Positions 17,478 through 25,874 of a stretch of DNA of 64,000 nucleotides are shown here, piece after piece. Origin of the DNA: Candidatus Tumulicola sp. (GTDB lineage: Bacteria; Vulcanimicrobiota; Vulcanimicrobiia; Vulcanimicrobiales; Vulcanimicrobiaceae); the NCBI GenBank assembly GCA_036490475.1, contig DASXDT010000006.1:310001-374000 (forward strand), in the 5' to 3' direction. The notes under the pieces were generated by a model. It was not told the origin of the DNA, searched no databases, and worked only from the letters and a program-made list of their open reading frames with translations. The translations under genes and the position numbers were made by a program. How positions within the stretch are numbered: position 1 is the first letter of the stretch; each line of letters opens with the position of its first letter.

Positions 17478-17491
17478 ATCCGACGGCAACA

Positions 17492-18157
17492 TCACCGAAA
17501 ACTCGCCGCAACGCCTCCGCAGACCAACGCCCAGCCGTCGACCATCACGAATAATAACAACTTGACCGGAAGCGAGACGACGGGTGGGCTCAGCATCATC
17601 ATCCCGAGACCCATCAAGATCGCGGCCACGGAGAGATCGATCGCGACGAACGGCAGATACAATGCAAACCCGATTGCGAAGGCGTTGCGAAGTTCGCCAA
17701 CGACGAAGGCCGGCACGAGCACGTCGAACGGGGCGCGTTGCGGCGGCTCCGGACGGCGATGCGCGACACGCTCGAACATTGCAATATCCGAACGCCGGGC
17801 CTGACGCAGCATGAAGGCCTGAATCGGCTCCACCGCGCGCGCCAGCGCCTGCGATTGCGTCAACCGGCCGCGCGCGTAGGGCTCCAGCGCATTACGACGG
17901 ATGGCATCGAACGCCGGGGCCATCACGGCCATCGTCAACACGAGCGCTAAGCCCGTCAGCGCCGCGTTAGGCGGTAGTGCCGACGCACCGATCGCCGACC
18001 GAACCAACGATAACACGACGGCGATGCGGACGAACGACGTGCACATGACCAGCAAAAACGGAACGATCGACAGCACGGTAAGCCCGGCCAAGACGTCGAG
18101 TGGAAGCGACGCGTGCGTATGCGATGTCAGCGAAGCGAGATCTCCCGCGACGCTCAC
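17492..18157 (-). CDS. fliP: Flagellar-type export gate protein FliP
   Basis: GTG at 18157 overlaps the fliN stop. The 221-residue protein shows the FliP core: FVRIAVVLSLVRSAIG after the first long hydrophobic segment, and late AFVVGELRNAFAIGF and SVAAILMGLGMMMLSPPVVSLPVKLLLFV. It has no obvious cleavable signal and a compact N-terminus. FliP forms the core of the export gate with FliQ and FliR. It is the last gene of the upstream half of the locus, with no room for fliO. Confidence 0.93.
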   Translation of the reverse strand: MSVAGDLASLTSHTHASLPLDVLAGLTVLSIVPFLLVMCTSFVRIAVVLSLVRSAIGASALPPNAALTGLALVLTMAVMAPAFDAIRRNALEPYARGRLTQSQALARAVEPIQAFMLRQARRSDIAMFERVAHRRPEPPQRAPFDVLVPAFVVGELRNAFAIGFALYLPFVAIDLSVAAILMGLGMMMLSPPVVSLPVKLLLFVMVDGWALVCGGVAASFR

Positions 18158-18414
18158 GAGCGAGGCTCGGGTATTTCGACAATTCGAACGCCGAAACGAT
18201 CGCCGACCGCAACGATCTCACCCCGCGCGATGCGCCGCTCGTTCGCTAATAGATCCACGGGCTCTCCGGCCGCCCGGTCGAGCTCGACTACCGAACCGCT
18301 GCCGAGTTTCAAAATATCGGCGATCGTCATCCGGCACGAACCCAACCGCGCGGTCACATGCAGTGGGACGTGCAGCAACGCATCGATGCCACGTCCGGTC
18401 TCACCATCCGTCAT
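18154..18414 (-). CDS. fliN: FliN-like SpoA-domain protein
   Basis: ATG at 18414 overlaps the fliM-like stop (ATGA). The 86 residues form a single SpoA domain: LLHVPLHVTARLGSCRMTIADILKLGSGSVVELD, then EPVDLLANERRIARGEIVAVGDRFGVRIVEI, a close match to FliN/SctQ C-terminal domains. It forms part of the C-ring or cytoplasmic sorting platform. In a longer frame the 5' part is only a shadow of the preceding gene. Confidence 0.88.
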   Translation of the reverse strand: MTDGETGRGIDALLHVPLHVTARLGSCRMTIADILKLGSGSVVELDRAAGEPVDLLANERRIARGEIVAVGDRFGVRIVEIPEPRS

Positions 18415-19187
18415 GCACTCGCACCCAGCGACAGCGCATAACGGTCGTTCCGAATACCCGCCGGACCCGTGCCGACCGTTCGTCCGGCAACCGTCAAGCG
18501 CGCCGCATTCCATCCGTGCAACGGAAACACGTCGCCCGTGCGCAGCGACGCTACAGCGTGTGCCGTCACCCGCGCGACGTCCACAATTGCATCGACGCGC
18601 ACCTCGACGCCGCGCAACGCGTCCACCGTCAGACTGCCCGCCGGTTCGGGCGGAGCGTCGTGCGATAGCGCAACCCCGATCCGCGCGCCTACCGGTGGGT
18701 CGATCGCAATCTCGAAGTACGAACGGAAACCCGACATCGAAGGAATTCGTTCGAGCGAATCGCGTTCGTACGGTCCGCACACCGGCACCAGTGCGCCCGC
18801 AATCGAGGCGACGGCGCGATCCAGAATATCGCGCTCCAGGGGCGAGAGCGGACGCGGTGGCTCGGCGGGTGCGGCGCTTTCCCCGAACGCAGCAGCCGCC
18901 ATCGCGGTCGCATCACGCAGACGCAACACGATCGCTGCGTCCGACACGCTCCCGCGAACGCGATAGAGCGTCGCGTCGCGCCCGATCTCGCGCCATCCGT
19001 CGTCACACGGAATCGCCGGCTCGAACAACCGCGTTTGCAGCGGAATCCCGAGCAACGCTCCCAGCGTCTCGCGAACGTTTGCGGCAACGAGACACGCCGC
19101 GCTCAACGGCAGCCACGATCGTTCTTCGAATGCCGCACGACGGACCGACGGTTCGCCTGGGTCGCCGACGAACGTCAAGCATCTCAT
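18411..19187 (-). CDS. Short FliM/SctQ-like C-ring protein
   Basis: The 258-residue protein has a C-terminal SpoA domain (from about residue 185: DALRGVEVRVDAIVDVARVTAHAVASLRTGDVFPL). The N-terminal part includes RPLSPLERDILDRAV, which recalls SctQ as well as FliM. FliM is normally about 330 residues and begins with an EIDALL-type CheY-binding peptide. No such peptide is visible here, so chemotactic switching seems unlikely. It is coupled to the rod/hook-like gene upstream and fliN downstream by four-base overlaps. Either name is defensible. Confidence 0.7.
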   Translation of the reverse strand: MRCLTFVGDPGEPSVRRAAFEERSWLPLSAACLVAANVRETLGALLGIPLQTRLFEPAIPCDDGWREIGRDATLYRVRGSVSDAAIVLRLRDATAMAAAAFGESAAPAEPPRPLSPLERDILDRAVASIAGALVPVCGPYERDSLERIPSMSGFRSYFEIAIDPPVGARIGVALSHDAPPEPAGSLTVDALRGVEVRVDAIVDVARVTAHAVASLRTGDVFPLHGWNAARLTVAGRTVGTGPAGIRNDRYALSLGASA

Positions 19188-19909
19188 TTGACGACGTCCA
19201 TGACCGTTTTTCCAAATCGTCCGTGCGCGGCTTCGGCTGCGGCCAAGGCATCGAACGCAACGTAGGCATCTTTTAATCGCGCGAGGCTGCGATCGATATC
19301 GACGCGACTTTCCTCGCGACGATTGGGCGTGAGCGCTCCGAACGCGGCGTCGCCGGGAACGCCGACGTGCGGCACCACGCCGCTCGGCGGGGAAAACGAC
19401 TGGCCATCGTCAGAATATCCCAGCGCCGTCGATGCCGGGAAACGCGCGAGCGCGACGCGCCCGATCGTTACGTTGCCGCCAGAACGCCGGCCGGTGCGGG
19501 GATCGACCGACGTGCGAACGTACGTCACGCTTCCGTCGCTCTCGACGCGAATGGCTCCAGCGCGTCCCAACGCGGCATCGACCGGATCGATCGCCAGCTC
19601 CTCGAGCGGCCCGTCGGGGCTTCGCCGGCCGAGTACCGGATCGCCGTGTTCGGTTACCAGATGTCCGTCTGCAAATCGAAAACTGCCGTCGCGCGTGAAG
19701 GTGCGCGTCTCGCGTTGACCCGCAACGATAAAATAGGCGCCGTCGGGCGCGGAAACAGACATTGGGTCGAGCGCGAAGCGTTGCCGTGGCGCTCCGGTCG
19801 CGACGTCGCCGTGCGACGGCAATGCGCCGGGAGTAAATGCGCGACGCACGTCGGCAGCGCGTTCGGAGATACGATCGAGCGCCGCGCTCAGCCCCGCATT
19901 TACGAACAT
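19184..19909 (-). CDS. Divergent flagellar rod/hook-family protein (FlgF/FlgG-like)
   Basis: ATG at 19909 (MFVNAGLSAALDRI) gives 241 residues. The central part resembles FlgE/F/G proteins: FALDPMSVSAPDGAYFIVAGQRETRTFTRDGSFRFADGHLVTEHGDPVLG matches the 'G.GFF.V....G....TR.G.F..D..G.LV...G..VLG' core (shown here only in part). The C-terminal helix (DIDRSLARLKDAYVAFDAL) replaces the usual 'LIxAQRAYEAN'. The N-terminal 'NNLANxNTPGYK' motif is missing, so assembly may differ. It overlaps the unknown gene upstream by ten bases and the fliM-like gene by four. Confidence 0.7.
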   Translation of the reverse strand: MFVNAGLSAALDRISERAADVRRAFTPGALPSHGDVATGAPRQRFALDPMSVSAPDGAYFIVAGQRETRTFTRDGSFRFADGHLVTEHGDPVLGRRSPDGPLEELAIDPVDAALGRAGAIRVESDGSVTYVRTSVDPRTGRRSGGNVTIGRVALARFPASTALGYSDDGQSFSPPSGVVPHVGVPGDAAFGALTPNRREESRVDIDRSLARLKDAYVAFDALAAAEAAHGRFGKTVMDVVK

Positions 19910-20445
19910 GCCGGACCCGCCTGGACGCGGCTTTCGAACGCAAGGCCACGTGCCGCAAGCGAAGCGCGTACCTGCGCGAGCGCGCGAACGACCGTCTCGC
20001 GCCGTTCGGGTGCGCACATCGCGACCAGATATGTTTTGTCCCCACGCGACTGCAGGACGATCAACGCTCGCGCTACGCCTTCTCCGACGACGAACGCAGC
20101 GCAGCGCGGCGGTCGCTGGGGTCGCGCTAACGCACGTTCGATACGATGCGCCATCCGCGACGGCGTTCGATCGCTGCGAACGTCGTTCGCACCGATCGAT
20201 TGCGTGACGCCGCGCGGCCGGGGCGACGCTACGACACGATTTTGTCTTAGGTCACGAGCTGCAACGCATACAAAAGGGCGCCCCACGTTCGCGGAGGGTT
20301 CGCGATTCGATTGCGCGGGCATGGGCCGGTTTGGAGTCGTTCGAGCGACGTGCAACGCCGAATACCAGGCTTGCGAAAGCACTCGTGGGTCGATTGCCGC
20401 CAGCGGCGCCGCGACGACGCTGACGCGGAGTTGCTCGGTCATCAT
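19900..20445 (-). CDS. Unrecognised protein inside the export operon
   Basis: A 181-residue protein, start ATG at 20445, ending ten bases into the rod/hook-like gene. It is Arg/Ala-rich. The second half looks folded (AAFVVGEGVARALIVLQSRGDKTYLVAMCAPERRETVVRALAQVRASLAARG), while the middle is basic and possibly disordered. No family was recognised. The tight coupling implies a role in the export apparatus, perhaps as a chaperone or cap. The downstream part of the frame is more convincing than the beginning. Confidence 0.5.
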   Translation of the reverse strand: MMTEQLRVSVVAAPLAAIDPRVLSQAWYSALHVARTTPNRPMPAQSNREPSANVGRPFVCVAARDLRQNRVVASPRPRGVTQSIGANDVRSDRTPSRMAHRIERALARPQRPPRCAAFVVGEGVARALIVLQSRGDKTYLVAMCAPERRETVVRALAQVRASLAARGLAFESRVQAGPACS

Positions 20446-20501
20446 GTCGGCATCGTCGCAGGCGGCGGTTGATGCCGCGTAACGGAGCGGTTACCGGAAC
20501 G

Positions 20502-22085
20502 TTATCGCGACCGAAAGTCGTTCGTGTCGTACTGTGGACGATAGCGACCGTCGTCGAACCAGCGCGTCTTCTCGAGATACAGCGTATGATTCGCATCGTC
20601 GAACGTTACGATGAAATTGCGCAACGAGCCGAAACCGATATTTCCGGCGTCGTCGCCATCCGCAAACGCGCCGCGATCTGCCAATATGATGTTGGCATAG
20701 CGATTGTAGAGCGAAAATGGACCGATCTGCAGCCGATCGACCGTCGCAGGGACTGCAGCACTGGATCCGCCGACGCCGCGATTCGAGGCGAACGTGCGCG
20801 CCTGTCCGTAGAAGACGATGCCGGGGTTGGCCTGGACGAATGCGTGAAAAATCAGCAGATCGCTGTTGTTGCCGGTATCGACGACGAATCGCCCGTCGAC
20901 TCTATTGTTGATTCGCGCGACGACCTCGAACACATCGCGATTCGTTTCGAGCGGAATCGGCGCTCCGCGAACGGGTAGCGAGCCGGGTTGTGCGATCGTC
21001 AGCATCGATTTCTCCGGATCGATGCGGATTTCGGCCGCAACAAAGAACGGGAAGCCGAGCACGCCGTCGACCTCTTTTCCATCGTACGTCAATCCGTTCA
21101 AATCGACGACGGTAACGGCGTTGACCGGTAGTCGCGCCGCACCGATGTCGATTGCGTCGAGCGGGGCGACGCCCGCTCCTTGCGTGTTGCGCGCGCCTCG
21201 AATTTCGATCGTTCCCTGCGGTGCGATGCCAAGACGGGCAGCCGCTTGCGGATCCAGCACGACCCCTTGCGAACCCGAGTCGATCAACAGCAGCAATGGC
21301 TTGCCGTTGGCCGAAGCCCGGACGTACTGTAATCCTTTATCGGACAATAAAGGGACGCTTACCGGCGCCGTCGCACCGATGCGAACGCTCTGCGGAACGG
21401 CGAAAATCGAAGGGTCGATGGGCCGGTCGACATCGACGGCCGTCACGATCGACGTGAGGCTGAGGCCACCGCCGCCGGCAGACTCCACGGAGCGCCGCGG
21501 GTACAGCGCGCCGTTGGTCACGGCGTAGTCGTAATACTCAACGGTAGCCACGCCGTCGACGTCGGGATACGCCGTTTCGTCGATCATCGAGGTTGCGGCA
21601 TCGAGTGCTATTCCGTACGGATCGCCGCCCGGAACCTGTACGCGTAACCGGTATACCGCACGCCCGTCGGGCAACGTGGCTTGTCCGAGCAACACCGCAT
21701 TTTCAGGGTGGTGAACGAAGGCGTTCGATTCGATCGAGTCTTGCGTTCGCTGACGAAGCGTAGCCGAAGGGCCGCTTTCGCGGACGTCGCCATAGACGTT
21801 CCGGACGTATCGTACGCCTCCAATACGCACCGTTTGGCGCGTGCGCACGCCGAGTGCCTCGTCGTACCGCTGGAGATCGCCATCGAGCCAACTATGAAAC
21901 GTTCCGCTCGATCCCAAACCGGTCAACGTTCCACGAACTTCCAACGTTCGAGGCTGGACGACGTGCATGGCCGATAACGCCTGCGCTCTACGCGCTAACA
22001 GCAACTCCACCGTTATGCCGCCGGGAGCGCTCGCCGGAGCGGCCGCGAACAGCAATGCCAAGAACGGCAGGGTGAACATGCGCAC
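20502..22085 (-). CDS. Exported retropepsin-like aspartic protease family protein
   Basis: The 527-residue protein has a signal peptide (MRMFTLPFLALLFAAAPASA, cleavage after about residue 20). Residues 25-230 form an outer-membrane-carrier-like domain. Two aspartic protease repeats follow, with DSG at 269-271 (LLLIDSGSQGVV) and DTG at 403-405 (FVVDTGNNSDLL). Two D-S/T-G motifs in one chain suggest a pseudodimer active site. It would act in the periplasm or at the surface. It sits between fliI and the unknown gene, in the same direction with gaps of about 45-55 bases, so it is probably co-transcribed with the export genes. Confidence 0.8.
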   Translation of the reverse strand: MRMFTLPFLALLFAAAPASAPGGITVELLLARRAQALSAMHVVQPRTLEVRGTLTGLGSSGTFHSWLDGDLQRYDEALGVRTRQTVRIGGVRYVRNVYGDVRESGPSATLRQRTQDSIESNAFVHHPENAVLLGQATLPDGRAVYRLRVQVPGGDPYGIALDAATSMIDETAYPDVDGVATVEYYDYAVTNGALYPRRSVESAGGGGLSLTSIVTAVDVDRPIDPSIFAVPQSVRIGATAPVSVPLLSDKGLQYVRASANGKPLLLLIDSGSQGVVLDPQAAARLGIAPQGTIEIRGARNTQGAGVAPLDAIDIGAARLPVNAVTVVDLNGLTYDGKEVDGVLGFPFFVAAEIRIDPEKSMLTIAQPGSLPVRGAPIPLETNRDVFEVVARINNRVDGRFVVDTGNNSDLLIFHAFVQANPGIVFYGQARTFASNRGVGGSSAAVPATVDRLQIGPFSLYNRYANIILADRGAFADGDDAGNIGFGSLRNFIVTFDDANHTLYLEKTRWFDDGRYRPQYDTNDFRSR

Positions 22086-22130
22086 GCAGGTTGATTCGGC
22101 GTTATCGTCGCGCGGGCTTGCATGGTGCGC

Positions 22131-23357
22131 TTACACGATCGAGGCGGCCAATGCTATGAGTTCGTGGCGCGTCGCTCCGAACGCACTCGGCTCGGAGTCC
22201 TGGCGGAGAAAGGCGAGCACTCGCTCTTCCGCCGCGACCGCACGGCGCGCCGCCGAGCCGCTCGACTCGATACCGAGCAGACGCGCATCTTCGGTGCGCT
22301 CCAGCAATGCGAGAGCGTTTCGAATGGTCGCCGCGGCCTGGAGGTGTGCGGCGTCCACGACGGCGTCCATCGTGCGGCTCGCGCTGCGTAACGCGTCGAT
22401 CGCCGGGAAATGCCCTCGCGCGGCTAGGCTCGGCGACAACGCGATGTGGCCGTCGAGCAGCGAGCGCGCCGCGTCGCTAACCGGATCGCGTTCGTCGCCG
22501 TCGTCGAGCACGCTGGCGATGAGCGTCATCGAGCCGCCGTTGAAGTTGCCGGCGATTTCGACGAAACGTGCCAGCTCGGCAAACACGCTCGGCGGATAAC
22601 CGCCGCGCCCGGCCGGCTCGCCGGTGGCGACCGCCGCTTCGCGCAGCGCCGCAGCCAAACGCGCCAAACTATCCAACAAGATCACGACGTGCAGACCGCG
22701 ACCGGCGAGCGCCGCGGCATTGGCAAGCGCGATTTCGGCGGCGCGCACGCGCTCCATTGCAGAACGGTCGCTGGTAGCGCACACGACGGTCGTGCGGCGA
22801 TCGATCGCGTCGAACCACCGCTGCGCCTCGCGACCGCGCTCGCCGACGAGCGCGACGACGATCGCGTCGGCACGGCAGCCCGCAACGATCCGTTCGAGCA
22901 ACGTGCTTTTTCCGCAGCCGGGCGCTCCGAACACGCCGATCCGTGCACCGCGTCCGAACGCCAACAATCCGTCGATGGCTCGGATGCCGGTATGCAAGGG
23001 TTGCGTTATGGCGCGCCGCTCGTGCGGGAGCTTCGGCAGCACGCCGAGGGCAACGCGCGGTCCACAAAGCGTGCGGCCGTGCACGGCTACGCCGCGGGCA
23101 TCCAACGCCGCTCCCAGCGTGCACGTGCCGAGCGCCAACGTTTCGCCGATCCCCTCGATTCGCGCGAACGAACCCCGCGCCAGGCCGGTGCACGACTGCG
23201 ACGGCCATACCAGCGCGCGGTCGCCGTCGAGCTCGCGCACGCGCGCTGCGATCTCGCCGCGCATGCCGAGTGCGAGCACGTCGCCTATACGGGCGCCGGG
23301 AACGCAGACTTCGATCATGCCGCGACGCATGCCGTTCACGCAACCGCGAGCGATCAC
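22131..23357 (-). CDS. fliI: Flagellar-type export ATPase FliI
   Basis: GTG at 23357 overlaps the fliH stop (GTGA). The 408-residue protein is F1-beta-like: Walker A GAPGCGKST at 144-152, the VALVGERGREAQ segment, Walker B HVVILLDSLARLA, and GRGGYPPSVFAELARFVEIAG near the C-terminal third. It energises unfolding and delivery of substrates to the FlhA gate. It is about 30 residues shorter than typical FliI, mostly at the N-terminus. Confidence 0.93.
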   Translation of the reverse strand: MIARGCVNGMRRGMIEVCVPGARIGDVLALGMRGEIAARVRELDGDRALVWPSQSCTGLARGSFARIEGIGETLALGTCTLGAALDARGVAVHGRTLCGPRVALGVLPKLPHERRAITQPLHTGIRAIDGLLAFGRGARIGVFGAPGCGKSTLLERIVAGCRADAIVVALVGERGREAQRWFDAIDRRTTVVCATSDRSAMERVRAAEIALANAAALAGRGLHVVILLDSLARLAAALREAAVATGEPAGRGGYPPSVFAELARFVEIAGNFNGGSMTLIASVLDDGDERDPVSDAARSLLDGHIALSPSLAARGHFPAIDALRSASRTMDAVVDAAHLQAAATIRNALALLERTEDARLLGIESSGSAARRAVAAEERVLAFLRQDSEPSAFGATRHELIALAASIV

Positions 23358-23815
23358 CGTAGTATCGTCTCGAGCCGCGCACCGAGCGATGCATCGATGC
23401 TGCCGCAGCGCACGTCGAGCACCACGTCGCCGGCCCGCAACCGTTCGTCCGTAACGACACGAAAATCGAGTGTATCGCAGGCGGCGCGGTCGTCCGGATG
23501 TACGCGCAGTTGTAGCGGCCCATGGTCGAGATAGCGCTCGAGTGCGCGCGCCGCGATTGCCGCTACGTCCGGCGGAGCCAATAACAACTCGCGTGCCAAC
23601 ACGTCGCAGGCAACGTCGCGAACTAGCCGCTCGAGCGAAAGAGCGAGTGCATCGGCGAGCGCGGCCCGAAAACGACGCGCCTCCGCCGCCGCGTCTTCGA
23701 GATCCGGCTCCGCCTCATTCGTCGACACGACGGTCGTAGCGAGGTCGCCGGATACGGTTGGAGGTTCGGGAGTCGGGCGCAACGCGCGATCGAGCGGAAC
23801 GAACCCGTCAGGCAT
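23354..23815 (-). CDS. fliH: FliH-like export ATPase regulator
   Basis: ATG at 23815 overlaps the fliF stop by eight bases; a longer frame is a shadow of fliF. The 153 residues comprise a Pro/Thr-rich N-terminus, an Ala/Glu/Arg-rich helical middle (DLEDAAAEARRFRAALADALALSLERLVRDVACDVL) and a C-terminal beta-rich part (LQLRVHPDDR...DVVLDVRCGSIDASLGARLETI) typical of FliH/SctL. It tethers FliI to the C-ring. It is shorter than the usual 200-250 residues. Confidence 0.82.
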   Translation of the reverse strand: MPDGFVPLDRALRPTPEPPTVSGDLATTVVSTNEAEPDLEDAAAEARRFRAALADALALSLERLVRDVACDVLARELLLAPPDVAAIAARALERYLDHGPLQLRVHPDDRAACDTLDFRVVTDERLRAGDVVLDVRCGSIDASLGARLETILR

Positions 23816-25274
23816 GACGGCGTAACAGCTCCTGCGCGTCGGCCAGCAGCGGTGCGTGCGGCCGCTGCATTCGTTTGACGATTGCGTCGCGCTCGATCTG
23901 CGGATAGAGTTCGAGCACGGCGGCCGCGGTGGCGGCAGGCAGCGCGCTGATAATCGCTGCGGCGGCATGCGGCGGCTCGTGCGCGAGCACGGTACGGACG
24001 CGCGACGGTGCGAAGCCCGCAACCGCGCTCGTGGTACGCCGCACGGAAGCGCGGTCCAACGCCGCTTTTGCGAATTCGATCGCCGGCGGGATCGAAATCC
24101 GCGCGGAAAGGACGACCGCGACGCCGATGGCAAGCGCCGGCAACAGCGGAACGAGGGTGCCGTACAACAGCCACCACGGATCTTTGCGCGCGACCGGAGC
24201 GCGCCCGAAATCTACGGCCTGCACCGAGAGCGTATCCCCGCGTTTGGCATCCAAGCCGATCGTCGCTGCAGCCAGCTCGCGAACCGCTGCCACGTCGATC
24301 CGTCTGGACGCATCGACGAATACGGCAGCCGACACACGCCGTACGGCTCCGGGCGGAGTTTCGTTCTGCGTTTCGTGGGTGTCGGCGCCGCGCTCTCCGG
24401 ATTCGTCGCGTAGACGGTACCGTTTCCCGCCACCGTCGTACGTTTCGGAGCGCGCGGCGTAGGATATCGATTCGCCGGCCGGACGCCGCTCCACGTCGCG
24501 CTCGGTGCTGCGTTCGACGGATCGCTCGGCGCGCACGCGCACGATCGCCGATCCTTGCCCAAATGCATCATCGAGCGCGGATTGCAACGAGCGGCGCACG
24601 TCGTCATCATCGTCGCCGGCGGTCGTTTCGTCGAGCGCAAATCCGCGATCGTCGAGCAGCGTCACGCGCGCCGGGTCGAGGCCCGGGACGGCCGCGGCGA
24701 CGAAGGCGCGGATGCCTTGCACCGCCTGTGGTGATAAACGCATGCCGCTTCGCAAACGTACGCGTACGCCGGCGCTGGCATCGCGAGACGATTGATCGGC
24801 GAACTCGGCAACCTTGGCCGGCGCGACGATCACACGCGCATCTTCCACGCCGTCGATTCCGCGCAACCCGGTTTCGATGTCGCCGGCCAAGCCGGCGCGC
24901 GCCTGTGCGTCGATCACCGTTTGTGGCGTCAACATACCGACGTTTGCGAGCGCTTCGCCGCTGTCTTCGAGGTGGGCGTGTGGAACGCCCGAGAGCGAAA
25001 GTCGCAGCAGCAGATCGCTCCGGCGAGATGCATCGACAACCAGGTTGTCGGCCGACGGCGTGAACGGCACGTTCCACGCCGCCAGCCGTTCCTCGACCTC
25101 GGCGATCTGTTCGGCATGCAGCGGTGTAGCGAACAACGCGGCGCGCACCGGATGAGCAAGAATCTCGACCGCAACGATTGCAACCACGATCGTCGCGAAA
25201 CACGCGATGCTCGCGATACGCGCACTCTTCGAAAGCGCGCTCCAGCGGGCGGTCAGCAGCGCGAAGTACTGCAC
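23808..25274 (-). CDS. fliF: MS-ring protein FliF with a FliG-like C-terminal tail
   Basis: GTG at 25274, one base after the fliE stop, gives 488 residues. There is an N-terminal helix (FATIVVAIVAVEIL), ring-building motifs (NLVVDASRRSDLLLRLSLSGVPHA; QTVIDAQARAGLAGDIETGLRGIDGVEDARVIVA), and a second helix near residue 385-405 (WWLLYGTLVPLLPALAIGVAVVL). The cytoplasmic tail (last about 60 residues) reads VRTVLAHEPPHAAAAIISALP and AAAVLELYPQIERDAIVKRM. This resembles the FliG repeat 'EHPQTIA-ILS-L....A-VL..LP..L...V..RI'. No separate fliG is present, so part of FliG may be fused here. Confidence 0.88.
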   Translation of the reverse strand: MQYFALLTARWSALSKSARIASIACFATIVVAIVAVEILAHPVRAALFATPLHAEQIAEVEERLAAWNVPFTPSADNLVVDASRRSDLLLRLSLSGVPHAHLEDSGEALANVGMLTPQTVIDAQARAGLAGDIETGLRGIDGVEDARVIVAPAKVAEFADQSSRDASAGVRVRLRSGMRLSPQAVQGIRAFVAAAVPGLDPARVTLLDDRGFALDETTAGDDDDDVRRSLQSALDDAFGQGSAIVRVRAERSVERSTERDVERRPAGESISYAARSETYDGGGKRYRLRDESGERGADTHETQNETPPGAVRRVSAAVFVDASRRIDVAAVRELAAATIGLDAKRGDTLSVQAVDFGRAPVARKDPWWLLYGTLVPLLPALAIGVAVVLSARISIPPAIEFAKAALDRASVRRTTSAVAGFAPSRVRTVLAHEPPHAAAAIISALPAATAAAVLELYPQIERDAIVKRMQRPHAPLLADAQELLRRHA

Positions 25275-25275
25275 C

Positions 25276-25545
25276 TTACACCTGCATGTTGGCAACGGCT
25301 TGCAGCGACTGTGCCGCACGCTGCAGCGCAGACGTCGCTACGGCCAGCACGATGTCGGCGCGCGACCGGTCGTACACCGCATCGGCCAGCGTGCCGGCGC
25401 GGCGCGCGAACGCATCTTCGGACCGTTCGGCCCGATCGAGCACGCCTCCGACGCCGTCGAGCGCCCGCGCGAACGCTCCCGGATCGAGCGTTCGCGTGCG
25501 GTCAAAATCCGGCGCTTCATCCGGATGTACCGGAACGACCGTCAT
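25276..25545 (-). CDS. fliE: FliE, MS-ring/rod junction protein
   Basis: The 89-residue protein has a disordered N-terminus and a long helical part. It ends ALQRAAQSLQAVANMQV, the characteristic FliE C-terminus. ATG overlaps the flgC stop. FliE is the first exported component and joins the MS ring to the rod. Its presence argues for a flagellar rather than an injectisome ancestry. Confidence 0.88.
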   Translation of the reverse strand: MTVVPVHPDEAPDFDRTRTLDPGAFARALDGVGGVLDRAERSEDAFARRAGTLADAVYDRSRADIVLAVATSALQRAAQSLQAVANMQV

Positions 25546-25874
25546 AACCGGCCCATGTCGATGGTCTTCTCCGCCAGCGTTTTCCCGGTATCGAACAGCG
25601 CAGCATCCGACTCGTAGGCGCGCGATGCATTCATCACGGCGATCAGCTCGGTCAGGATGTCGACGTCGACGCCGGGTTGCGTTCGTGTTCCCGCAAAGGC
25701 CGCATACGGCTCGCCGTCCTCGCCGGCCGCAACTCGAAACTGAGGAATCTCTCGCAGATAGCTTCCGTTCGGTCCGGCAGCTTCTGCGGCAGCCACATTT
25801 CGCGCGGCGACATCGAGGGCGGCGCGTTGTGCGTCCATCGCATCGGCTGCGGCATCGAGCAGCGGCATCGTCAT
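25542..25874 (-). CDS. flgC: Short FlgC-like proximal rod protein
   Basis: The 110-residue protein starts MTMPLLDAAADAMDAQRAALDVAARNVA and ends VDVDILTELIAVMNASRAYESDAALFDTGKTLAEKTIDMG. This matches FlgC at both ends (VDxxxEMxxLIxASRAYEAN...). It is about 25 residues shorter than usual in the middle. It overlaps the upstream gene and fliE by four bases each. It would be a rod subunit exported through the gate. Confidence 0.85.
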   Translation of the reverse strand: MTMPLLDAAADAMDAQRAALDVAARNVAAAEAAGPNGSYLREIPQFRVAAGEDGEPYAAFAGTRTQPGVDVDILTELIAVMNASRAYESDAALFDTGKTLAEKTIDMGRL

